From: Brachyspira sp. CAG:484
Lineage (GTDB): Bacteria > Cyanobacteriota > Vampirovibrionia > Gastranaerophilales > Gastranaerophilaceae
Reading direction: 5' to 3'
DNA length: 11,790 bases
Assembly (NCBI GenBank): GCA_000431315.1
Contig: HF989684.1
Coordinates: forward strand, 1 to 11,790
A program made the translations under genes and the position numbers. Positions 7,801 through 11,772 of this stretch are shown piece after piece (positions within the stretch are counted from its first letter, which is position 1; each line of letters starts with the position of its first letter). The notes below the pieces were generated by a model. It was not told where the DNA came from, did not search any database, and worked only from the letters and a program-made list of their open reading frames with translations.

Positions 7801-8741
7801 TTTTTGATAAAATGAAAAATTATCTCTTTGACAATAAAGACAAGGAAAAATGCTATTTCGATGCGGAACAGGATGTGAGGGATTTATTTGCTGCAAGAAC
7901 AATTGTTGAAAGCGGTAATTTCGAAAAACATCCTGATGTAGTGAAACTTCTACAGTCCGGAGATACAAAAGGCGCACTCCTGCGCGCGGCAGAATTGCAG
8001 TCACAGCCTGCTGTAGAAAAACTTAAATCCCTCATAGATAAACAAGCCAGAGGTGAAAGTGATATTGAGCTTACAAGAATTTCAAACTACAAAGGCGCTG
8101 ACGGTATTCCTTATCTTTCAGAAGCACAGTTGGCAGATATAAAACAGTTTGCATTTGAACGCGGTATAAAATTAGACTTTGTAACACGTATAGAGCCTGA
8201 TGATCCTATGTATGGAAGAATTGATGCCAAAGCCCACAACAAAAAAGCTGCAACCAAAGTAAGAGATTCCGGCTATACAGCACTTCAGCTTAATTTCAAA
8301 AATAAAGCTGACGGTAAGATTTTTGAATGGCAGTTCAGAGGAGATAAGGTTACCGTATTTGCTGAAGCAGAGCATGTTCCATATGACCTGAGAACAGGAA
8401 AAGATATTATTTCAGCACATCCTGAACTTGAGCCGCTTTATACCCCGATAAAAGAATTACTCTCAAAAGAAGCAATGACTGAAGAACAATTCAACAACTA
8501 TAACAAATATCTGACAGCCCACTATGAACACCTTAGAAAAAGCGAACTCGGCTTTGAAAGTACTGCGCCAAAGCTTGAGGATTTCGGTAATTTTGATAAA
8601 CGTCTGAGTGCGGAAAATCTTGAACTGCTGCATGAAGTATCCGAAAAGCTTAAAAAAGGCAAAATCACTCAGGACGAAGCTGTAAAACTGTATAATGATA
8701 CAGCCGCGTCGGCAAATATGAAAAATATAAAACCTGCATAA
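1833..8741 (+). CDS. Giant multidomain protein: two zincin modules and a RelA/SpoT-like domain
   Basis: A single uninterrupted frame of 2302 residues. Domains read by eye: residues 1-429, helical and charged, no signal peptide; 430-587, glycine-rich and hydrophobic (GGMIVMGVGG, FAVGAGAGIKG, LTAAITGLKTG), possibly membrane-inserting; about 615-970, metalloprotease-like module 1 with H865-E-I-T-H869 and Y930-x6-E937; 971-1469, helical spacer; about 1470-1840, module 2 with H1736-E-M-T-H1740 and Y1800-x6-E1807; about 1980-2190, RelA/SpoT synthetase-like domain with R1983-V-K1985, S1989, K1993-M1994, D2017-L-F-A-A-R2022, G2147-Y2148, E2165-W-Q-F-R2169 and AEAEH; 2191-2302, helical tail. HExxH followed by Y-x6-E-F-x-A is the active-site layout of the anthrax lethal factor/ATLF metallopeptidases. 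An effector or polymorphic toxin-like protein is the best inference; export route and targets are unknown. Alternatives are an intracellular multifunctional enzyme or a phage or symbiosis factor. The open frame is certain, domain calls good, function speculative. Confidence 0.85.
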   Translation: MSSNKIDGKIQDFIKANPLVRGKSQEEILSIMADCGEITSAELLKISAFKKSGSENSDKGLVLEKKNVKPEAEAKLELSREDAQDGAIAEISANLDAAESLYKNQKNTQGDVSNIYDLYKEVTKDDLSRSRLEQAITLEKLGYTYLIQAKSNNLTKREYYEHVKEDLMLMTPGYNNLNSEAKAEYKARLDSLTLEEIKFFQKQLQSLPDKDAPDYNECASRYINNLKSMTEDAPKLERSGNVEIDGVNFKAKSSIKPPVKYSDGDELIKFEEVFAYERGTKFDKDKIARFETAKTSLQLAQSVSAKAAKVHKFLDSALVNPRGDWQASDYAKVETGLKLSLQELFGKDEAACQEGLKKLLGDEMPGTSIEISRVLLTKLDENLAKVMNGKSIDDFKQEYADSFVEAFGRKNSEQLARAYVEDNESIDERISGGMQIGGMIVMGVGGALCLIPGGQIAGGTVISAGGKLAMTGLAAQTALGAWNESTKSGGMSDEAAERLTKEGLINLATFAVGAGAGIKGAQVRAALTAKGSGKFVSLAAERGTDLAISMAGDMILTGNLNVEGNMIGQLTAAITGLKTGKTIAKKSMNTGFAKDTPLTLKSGDNLFSEIISKHDNPEVKSILSDIEATIGTVKDEKLSAYLEASLKKLNQSSVSDAELRGTLLKAREVIDVYNTVNRNYSNIGQGAEHQEFIKFMEKLEPNLAEVIKKNASLKTKLLEKRADGNWTEDFKNHVKYSKLINFVKTTSDKKLADYLYSNYYLKTAGIPNSIKNRYLQINQKYNVKIFSSPLSNLDLKKTADAVEKELEEWSSASGGEAKLPPVIDFLGTKTIYYDVGAGGYAGEITHALGINGMNAIVDVNNFLRHEITHINDKKITGDINTDYSLPSEIAPRRMFTNPKTGKQEQALDFANCKYRDEFLKAGVEPSHVRYAYRNSKEFIAVASEGDMGKYSPEFRELLIKMGMPEWQFKMRNFDKNADEYAKSAAEVLKANPGKTLEEIIFHDKPAVSEKSSRTSDINNKISSEQRDYNEAGGVDLHSKIAETSGEIISAEAVEAAMRTPELYQRGFTEQRIESLMKSIDGNPQKITLLSRLLPLEHRQFDYSAIKNILDFDSNIPIEIIDKFIKLDDTTLAARGAELSAYDLSYLLRGLKTSDGKLIENYEEAADFAYKLLGKKSGEGAMSCPAICEVINNFGVDEKAADGIFDIMSIKGMGRTQVSPKDAVKLYLLSKDGRYSISQIKDVLKLTPEQLKVRGNRSFTAPEVNAILTYAPDKVDIIKDLVSLPSRDASHQESASYVAAIIADCGDDTQRISDIKRLLSMERPLKRFSNEAGHLDVLLANNFTRNNFEGKIDTVEKLFMLEPKSNAEKWLPIDYLMNSDNFIKNSKAVFDAAGDNYKNFSPQDIKFFAAPEIVNNVTSILRENPKLTSEEIRTKLSELKLKELNPLVKDGGLQSIAKYIYNEHNNVKNHHNWRLIEELEFKLTNVGDKQVQDYLKNTFNEIDDIMKSPVNASKRIDVIEKLKDVNETLDVYHTFAGHYTYIGLKDKFLSDIPLTREFIDYVRKDNPQAAEEFSKYAVKQYGHQEPLELNRITENIGKDFMRDLRIERLKEYAKENPDNPLANHFYEQYLLSFDSYAAKRCLDINKKYSTKIILSEIHDDYKTELDFIENELNRWHDASGGTAVMPPVLDFSKCKKRWYDDKNGSYGSAIGYSELGTNKAISVSGMHLDMLQDVIRHEMTHSNTDLTVLQSAYNKYDLDKIMPQKSITTVDGTVKQIPDFDNCKYKEEFLKAGIPPYHISYAYKDIYEFTAVASEGDMSKYSPEFKQLLKDFGMPEWQFKMDCVQPENITRAQNLAKITEQFPELRKYDELYAMEGLYEINELLPDYKKWDVSKIKKQYAEIMTKAANGTSVQDYIGAMRESLNAHLCPMLSDGPDGKFLSAENEQFLRQKAAWLHKEGVNTRDNLVKALFEAGLGDEKSMSYRVKGEQSLFDKMKNYLFDNKDKEKCYFDAEQDVRDLFAARTIVESGNFEKHPDVVKLLQSGDTKGALLRAAELQSQPAVEKLKSLIDKQARGESDIELTRISNYKGADGIPYLSEAQLADIKQFAFERGIKLDFVTRIEPDDPMYGRIDAKAHNKKAATKVRDSGYTALQLNFKNKADGKIFEWQFRGDKVTVFAEAEHVPYDLRTGKDIISAHPELEPLYTPIKELLSKEAMTEEQFNNYNKYLTAHYEHLRKSELGFESTAPKLEDFGNFDKRLSAENLELLHEVSEKLKKGKITQDEAVKLYNDTAASANMKNIKPA
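3120..3593 (+). other. Glycine-rich hydrophobic region of the giant protein
   Basis: Encodes residues 430-587. Small residues (Gly, Ala, Ser) alternate with Ile, Val, Met and Leu in at least four stretches (about 432-482, 505-525, 546-560, 566-582), separated by short polar helices. Glycine-zipper-like segments of this kind occur in proteins that insert into membranes and in pre-toxin regions of polymorphic toxins. Here it sits between a soluble N-terminal region and the enzymatic modules, consistent with a translocation or membrane-anchoring role. That role is inferred. Confidence 0.5.
3675..4742 (+). other. Zincin (ATLF-like metalloprotease) module 1
   Basis: Encodes about residues 615-970 of the giant protein, the first of two homologous modules. 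Putative zinc ligands are H865 and H869 in HEITH (4425-4439) and E937 (4641-4643), with E866 as general base and Y930 as the possible transition-state tyrosine. Anthrax lethal factor has the same order, HExxH then Y-x6-E-F-F-A-E-A. H869 to E937 is 68 residues, longer than the 45 in lethal factor, so there is an insertion. Conserved landmarks shared with module 2 are ASGG...PPV-hydrophobic-DF, a GGYAG loop before HExxH, DFANCKYRDEFLKAG, EFIAVASEGDM and MPEWQFKM. All catalytic residues are present. Confidence 0.7.
4716..4742 (+). repeat. 27-bp exact repeat, copy 1 (end of zincin module 1)
   Basis: Encodes GMPEWQFKM and is identical, base for base, to 7326-7352 at the same position of module 2, although surrounding codons differ. 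Third-position identity across nine codons in otherwise diverged copies suggests local gene conversion, or chance reinforced by codon bias. Confidence 0.85.
6240..7352 (+). other. Zincin (ATLF-like metalloprotease) module 2
   Basis: Encodes about residues 1470-1840, homologous to module 1 over its whole length. The zinc site is H1736-E-M-T-H1740 (7038-7052) with E1807 (7251-7253) and Y1800 again seven residues before it. H1740 to E1807 is 67 residues, one fewer than in module 1. The stretches DFDNCKYKEEFLKAG, EFTAVASEGDMSKYSPEF and MPEWQFKM are nearly the same as in module 1, while the region just before HExxH (GSYGSAIGYSELG, SGMHLDMLQDV) has diverged. Both modules look catalytically competent, so different substrates are plausible. 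Confidence 0.7.
7326..7352 (+). repeat. 27-bp exact repeat, copy 2 (end of zincin module 2)
   Basis: Second copy of the sequence at 4716-4742, in the same reading frame and at the same point of the module. Confidence 0.85.
7770..8402 (+). other. RelA/SpoT-like (p)ppGpp synthetase domain in the giant protein
   Basis: Encodes about residues 1980-2190. The known family transfers pyrophosphate from ATP to a nucleotide (or, in some toxins, to adenosine nucleotides or tRNA). The visible motifs are in the correct order: SYRVKGEQSLFDKM fits R-x-K-x3-S-[IL]-x2-K-M; DVRDLFAARTIV fits D-L-x-A-x-R-x-I with D2017 as the metal ligand; GYTALQ fits G-Y-x-S-L-H; FEWQFR fits E-x-Q-x-R with E2165 as the catalytic acid; AEAEHVPYDL fits the A-E-x-E-H-x3-Y helix. 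Oddities: the histidine after GYxxL is Q2152, and about 130 residues separate D2017 from Y2148 against roughly 45 in RelA enzymes, so there is a large insertion. No HD hydrolase or regulatory TGS/ACT domain is seen. Confidence 0.65.
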
Positions 8742-8759
8742 TTCTCAATAACGTATTTC

Positions 8760-8798
8760 TTGATGCCTTCACAAAAATAATGTATAATAAAAACGAGG
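8760..8798 (+). promoter_or_regulatory. Promoter and ribosome site of the 141-residue protein gene
   Basis: TTGATG (8760-8765), a 17-bp spacer and a perfect TATAAT (8783-8788) make a strong sigma-70-type promoter between the giant gene and the small gene. GAGG (8795-8798) is a good ribosome site 6 nt before the ATG. The predicted transcript start falls at about 8795, so the ribosome site would lie at the very 5' end of the mRNA. The small gene can therefore be expressed independently of the giant gene. Confidence 0.65.
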
Positions 8799-8804
8799 TT
8801 ACAT

Positions 8805-9230
8805 ATGACAGAAATAAATCCAGTAAATTTTAACGGTGTAAAAATAAAAGGACCTGAAAAAATGTCTAAAGCTGAAAATTTAATAGAAGAAAAAACAAAA
8901 ACAATTATATCCAAGCTTCATGCAAGAGCAGAACGGGAGGTTCCCGACTATGGCGATTTTTCTGTTGTATACGAGGAATTTAAAAATCCTGATAAAAACC
9001 TTTCTGCAAGTGATTTTATGCTAAAAATTTACAAACCTAAAAATGCTAAAGATGAAAAATTTCGCTGTATTGAAGCTGTTGCATATGCACTTCCAAAGCC
9101 TTATAAGTCTGAAGCATTAATTGCACAGGGAAATAAAGAAGAAATTCTAAATATATTACAGGATGAAGAGTTCTTGGATGTACTGCAAAACACCTTTACA
9201 AGACTTTCTGCAAACCTTGAGGATATGTAA
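8805..9230 (+). CDS. Small protein of unknown function downstream of the giant gene
   Basis: A 141-residue soluble, highly charged protein that I do not recognise. There is no signal peptide, membrane segment or catalytic motif. Residues 1-16 (MTEINPVNFNGVKIKG) look unstructured; 18-45 form a probable helix; 50-103 alternate short strands and loops (FSVVYEEF, FMLKIYKPK, CIEAVAYALPKPY); 104-141 form two C-terminal helices. The start is fixed by GAGG at good spacing and by a promoter just upstream. It lies 63 bp after the giant gene on the same strand. By position it could be an immunity protein, chaperone or secretion adaptor for the giant protein, but nothing in its sequence shows this and it has its own promoter. 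Codon use and composition resemble its neighbours. Confidence 0.8.
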   Translation: MTEINPVNFNGVKIKGPEKMSKAENLIEEKTKTIISKLHARAEREVPDYGDFSVVYEEFKNPDKNLSASDFMLKIYKPKNAKDEKFRCIEAVAYALPKPYKSEALIAQGNKEEILNILQDEEFLDVLQNTFTRLSANLEDM

Positions 9231-9264
9231 GTTTTTTTTATCTTTAGTAGTCTTGCCGGAATGT

Positions 9265-9292
9265 TTGCATAAAAGATTTGTCGTGCTAAAAT
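9265..9292 (+). promoter_or_regulatory. Promoter giving a probably leaderless rimI transcript
   Basis: TTGCAT (9265-9270), a 16-bp spacer and TAAAAT (9287-9292) preceded by the extended -10 dinucleotide TG (9284-9285). Only seven bases separate the -10 from the ATG at 9300, so transcription should begin at or next to the start codon. No Shine-Dalgarno sequence is present upstream of the ATG, consistent with leaderless translation. Confidence 0.55.
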
Positions 9293-9299
9293 TATTTCT

Positions 9300-9833
9300 A
9301 TGAGCAGCGATATTTTTACCGTAAAAATTGAACGGATGAAGCAGACCGATATTGACTCAATTATAGCAATTGAGGAAAAAGCTTACGGTGAGCACCACTG
9401 GTCAAGAGAATCGTTTTTCAATGAATTGTCAAATGAGCTTGCAAGATATTATTCTGCATTTGATGAAAATGGCAAACTTGTCGGTTATGCAGGAAGCTGG
9501 CAGATTTTGGAAGAAGCTCATATTACAAATATTGCTGTTGCTCCTGAGCTTCGCAGACGCCATATAGGGGAAGCGCTGCTGTTTAATATAATTAAAGATT
9601 GTATGGCAAACGGCGTAAAATATATTACTCTTGAAGTCAGAGTAAGCAACACACCTGCAATAAATCTTTATGAAAAATACGGTTTTAAATCGCTCGGTAC
9701 AAGAAAAGGCTATTATCAAAATAATAATGAAGATGCCTTAATAATGTGGACAGAAAATATATTTTACGATAAATTTAAGTTACTGTTTGAGGAAAATACA
9801 AAACAGTTAAAAGGAACTGTGAATATCATATGA
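9300..9833 (+). CDS. rimI: RimI-type GNAT N-acetyltransferase
   Basis: Cytoplasmic GNAT enzyme that uses acetyl-CoA to acetylate protein N-termini; the RimI family is named for ribosomal protein S18-alanine acetylation. Residues 75-94 (ITNIAVAPELRRRHIGEALL) contain strand 4 and the acetyl-CoA pyrophosphate loop R-x-x-G-x-A (87-92). LEVRVSNTPAINLYEKYGF (111-129) is diagnostic: E112 and Y124 have the same 12-residue spacing as the catalytic Glu and Tyr of E. coli RimI, and GTRKGYY...EDALIM follows as in the family. At 177 residues it is somewhat longer than typical, with a helical C-terminal tail (about 153-177). The start at 9300 keeps the first strand (FTVKIERM); starting at the internal ATG (9336) would remove it. 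It overlaps the next gene by four bases (ATGA), so the two are probably translationally coupled. Other N-terminal acetyltransferase activities are possible. Confidence 0.9.
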   Translation: MSSDIFTVKIERMKQTDIDSIIAIEEKAYGEHHWSRESFFNELSNELARYYSAFDENGKLVGYAGSWQILEEAHITNIAVAPELRRRHIGEALLFNIIKDCMANGVKYITLEVRVSNTPAINLYEKYGFKSLGTRKGYYQNNNEDALIMWTENIFYDKFKLLFEENTKQLKGTVNII

Positions 9834-10498
9834 CAGAGCAGCAGGTAAAAAAGCTACGGGTAAAAACTGTTAAACCCAAAAAGAGGAGAGGAATAAGGTT
9901 AGGTGTAGGCAGTCTTGTTCTGCTTATATTTTGTTCTTTTTTAATAGTAATAGCTACATTTTTACAGCTTGATATAACACATTTTATAATCCCCTCAAAA
10001 ATATTCAGCGGAGAACCTGTTACAGTTAATGACTTTTTATATACATACAAATATATTCCGCAGGTGCCTGCCATAATGTTTATTACGGGTTTGTTGGGGC
10101 GCAGGCTGGGAATTACAAGCATATTGCTTTATATAATAACAGGATTGTTCTTTATCCCTGTATTTGCACTGGGAGGCGGCTGGAGATATATTTTTGAATT
10201 TGGTTTCGGGTACATTGCAGGATATGTAATAGCTGCCTTTGTTGCCGGTACAATGCTCAAAAAAGGCTACTCTTATAAAAATACTGCAAAAGCTGTTTTT
10301 GCCGGGGTGATTACAATACATGTAACAGGAATTTTATACATGATGCTGCTTGCTTTTCTAAAGCATATGGGCTGGAGCTTTGTGGGTGACTGGATTGTGT
10401 CACAAAGCGGTATAAAGATTATTTATGACTTTGTATTCAGCTATCTTGCAGTTTTAGTTGCCAAGTATGCAAGAATAATATTATGGCTGTATTTGTAA
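9830..10498 (+). CDS. bioY: BioY-type biotin transporter substrate-binding component
   Basis: Integral membrane S-component of an ECF (energy-coupling factor) transporter that binds biotin for uptake. The N-terminus (1-23) is basic and cytoplasmic (KPKKRRGIR), followed by about six hydrophobic segments: 24-46, 76-92, 96-115, 122-143, 153-178 and 195-221. The BioY signature is visible as YIPQVPAIMFITGLLGRRLG (75-94), a LLYIITGLFFIPVFALGGG segment (99-117) and GFGYIAGYVIAAFVAG (125-140). At 222 residues it is a little longer than most BioY proteins because of the N-terminal extension and the loop at 47-75. Its start codon overlaps the rimI stop (ATGA), and expression is likely from the rimI promoter by coupling. 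No ecfA or ecfT energising gene is in the window, so it may share modules encoded elsewhere or work alone. Family is clear; biotin as the substrate is inferred. Confidence 0.85.
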   Translation: MTEQQVKKLRVKTVKPKKRRGIRLGVGSLVLLIFCSFLIVIATFLQLDITHFIIPSKIFSGEPVTVNDFLYTYKYIPQVPAIMFITGLLGRRLGITSILLYIITGLFFIPVFALGGGWRYIFEFGFGYIAGYVIAAFVAGTMLKKGYSYKNTAKAVFAGVITIHVTGILYMMLLAFLKHMGWSFVGDWIVSQSGIKIIYDFVFSYLAVLVAKYARIILWLYL

Positions 10499-10524
10499 AA
10501 TTCTTATAATACAAGTGATTTTTT
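10491..10524 (+). terminator. Weak candidate terminator after bioY
   Basis: ATTTGTA (10491-10497, including the bioY stop) can pair with TACAAGT (10510-10516) over a 12-nt loop, with one G-T pair, followed by six T at 10519-10524. The stem is AT-rich and weak. It is listed only because no better terminator is seen between the two convergent genes. Confidence 0.25.
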
Positions 10525-10565
10525 GTGTCAATTACGTTTGCAAAATAAATTTTGTGATTTGTATT

Positions 10566-10889
10566 TTAATATTGAAAATATCTGTCAAAATCTATATCAT
10601 CAAAACAGCATAGGAGTTTGTAAACCTCATTATCCTCATCCATTCTCTGAAATTGATAATTGTCAAACTTCCAGTATTTTGGATTAATCCCGATAACGCG
10701 AACAATGGCTTCATCTTTAAGGATTTGTAGTTTTTTCTTTACAGTTTCAAGCGGAAGCTCAACGAGCTTTGCCAGTTCAACTGCAGTAATTCCTTTGTCG
10801 CTGGAACATTTTTCCGGCGTCATAAACATTAATTCCAGCCCGACTTTTTTTAATTCTATATCATCTATCTCGGATTCATATTCATACAT
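10566..10889 (-). CDS. Small winged-helix DNA-binding regulator
   Basis: A 107-residue probable transcription factor. Residues 33-77 (ITAVELAKLVELPLETVKKKLQILKDEAIVRVIG, then NPKYWKFD) fit a winged helix-turn-helix: the first helix ITAVELAKLV, turn, recognition helix LPLETVKKKLQILKDEAIV, and a short wing. The N-terminal 30 residues are acidic and the C-terminal 30 residues (ending DDIDFDRYFQY) are acidic and aromatic, perhaps a dimer or ligand surface. It is of ArsR/MarR-like general form but has no metal-binding cysteine motif; only the pair CC at about 93-94 and one cysteine near 27 are present. No Shine-Dalgarno sequence precedes the ATG; the upstream DNA is almost pure A and T. It is divergent from the gene at 11012 and may regulate itself and that gene. 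Confidence 0.75.
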   Translation of the reverse strand: MYEYESEIDDIELKKVGLELMFMTPEKCSSDKGITAVELAKLVELPLETVKKKLQILKDEAIVRVIGINPKYWKFDNYQFQRMDEDNEVYKLLCCFDDIDFDRYFQY

Positions 10890-10962
10890 AATTATAATTT
10901 TATAATAAAACAGGCTTTTTTTATCATATTTTTAGACTATTTGTATATTTTCATAAACTTTT

Positions 10963-10976
10963 CCACTTTTTAGTGG
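10963..10976. promoter_or_regulatory. Candidate operator palindrome upstream of the winged-helix gene
   Basis: CCACT and AGTGG form five-base arms around TTTT in the 122-bp divergent region between the regulator gene and the coiled-coil gene. It overlaps the possible extended -10 TGGTAAAAT (10974-10982) of the plus-strand gene, so a bound regulator would block it. It is the only GC-containing dyad in an otherwise A/T stretch. The regulator next door is the obvious candidate ligand; this is inferred. Confidence 0.4.
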
Positions 10977-11005
10977 TAAAATTTTTCATGTTTTTATTTT
11001 AAAAT
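10974..11005 (+). promoter_or_regulatory. Possible -10 elements for the coiled-coil protein gene
   Basis: Two -10-like sequences are present: TGGTAAAAT (10974-10982, extended -10), giving a leader of about 23 nt, and TAAAAT (11000-11005), only six bases from the ATG and giving a leaderless mRNA. Neither has a good -35, and there is no Shine-Dalgarno sequence before the start. Confidence 0.35.
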
Positions 11006-11011
11006 AATCGT

Positions 11012-11668
11012 ATGAGCGCAAATAAAAGCAGCGGAGATATATTTGATAAATTTTCGGGTTCACAGTCCCACTGGTTTTTGACGCCTAAAAATTCTGCGCC
11101 TGCAGCTTCGGTCACACCTCTTCACAGAATAAACGGCTATGATTCAGGTTTGCTTGAAGCAAGTGCTGATATAGGCTCCGGAGTTGATGATACTTTAAGT
11201 CTGGAGTACAGAATTAAAAATCATGAGAAAATTCTTGCCGAATTGAAGAATAAAATATTTATAGCAGAACGTTCCCATAATCAGCAGGATTTATTGACCT
11301 ATGGCGTTAAAAAACAAAGAATTGAAAATGAACTAAAAGAGCTTAACAGAGAACTCGCAGCAAGACAAATATCCCCTCAAAAATCAAATGTGGTCAACTT
11401 TAGCTCTGCTAAAAAAGCTTCTCCTCTAAATGTATTCAAGAGGTTTGTGCGCCGTAATATACTGGCAAAAGTTTCCAAAAAATTCAACTCACTTGTTACT
11501 GTGAGTGATTCAATTGAAGTATTAAAAAATATAAATCAAAATGTAGATGAACTTATGAGGTTAAAATCTCCTTACGGAGAAACTGCACAGAATTATCAAA
11601 AGCTTACGGAATATCTTTCACGTGCAAACAAAATTCATTCTCAAATTAGCAAATCTATAAAGCGCTAA
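11012..11668 (+). CDS. Coiled-coil protein of unknown function
   Basis: A 218-residue soluble protein that I do not recognise. Residues 1-60 are low in predicted order and rich in Ser, Gly and Ala; 61-118 form a charged heptad-type coiled coil (SLEYRIKNHEKILAELKNKI, then KKQRIENELKELNRELAAR); 119-138 are a polar linker; 140-158 are strongly basic and amphipathic (VFKRFVRRNILAKVSKKF), able to touch membrane or nucleic acid; 163-218 form further helices. There is no signal peptide, transmembrane helix or enzyme motif. A scaffold or adaptor role is possible but not shown. It is transcribed divergently from the winged-helix regulator across a 122-bp region containing a palindrome, suggesting shared control. 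The start at 11012 is the first ATG of the frame, without a ribosome site; no later start has an obviously better one. Confidence 0.75.
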   Translation: MSANKSSGDIFDKFSGSQSHWFLTPKNSAPAASVTPLHRINGYDSGLLEASADIGSGVDDTLSLEYRIKNHEKILAELKNKIFIAERSHNQQDLLTYGVKKQRIENELKELNRELAARQISPQKSNVVNFSSAKKASPLNVFKRFVRRNILAKVSKKFNSLVTVSDSIEVLKNINQNVDELMRLKSPYGETAQNYQKLTEYLSRANKIHSQISKSIKR

Positions 11669-11676
11669 GACTGCTC

Positions 11677-11705
11677 TTGAAAAAGGATAAAAAATACCTT
11701 ATAAT
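11677..11705 (+). promoter_or_regulatory. Near-consensus promoter at right edge
   Basis: TTGAAA (11677-11682), a 17-bp spacer and a perfect TATAAT (11700-11705): the best promoter in the window. The predicted transcript start is near 11712. It lies only 8 bp after the coiled-coil gene's stop and drives something mostly outside the window. Confidence 0.7.
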
Positions 11706-11772
11706 AAAAAAGCAGAGGAAAAACCTTATTTTGCATTATTTTTCTGGAAAGGGCTAAATCAGAGCGCGAAGC

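Noticed and set aside
8325..8339. Third occurrence of the EWQF peptide as a third copy of the module-end repeat
   Set aside because: Here it is the E-x-Q-x-R motif of the RelA-like domain; the surrounding sequence is unrelated to the protease modules.
9196..9239. Terminator after the 141-residue gene (eight T at 9232-9239)
   Set aside because: The only stem before the T-run is five A/T-rich pairs (TTACA with TGTAA) across a 25-nt loop, too weak to call.
9336..9338. Internal ATG as the rimI start
   Set aside because: It would delete the first beta strand of the GNAT fold, and the 9300 start has a well-placed promoter.
10541..10554. CAAAAT-AA-ATTTTG palindrome between bioY and the winged-helix gene as a terminator or operator
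   Set aside because: All but one pair per arm are A-T, the loop is two bases and no proper T-run follows; expected by chance in such AT-rich DNA.
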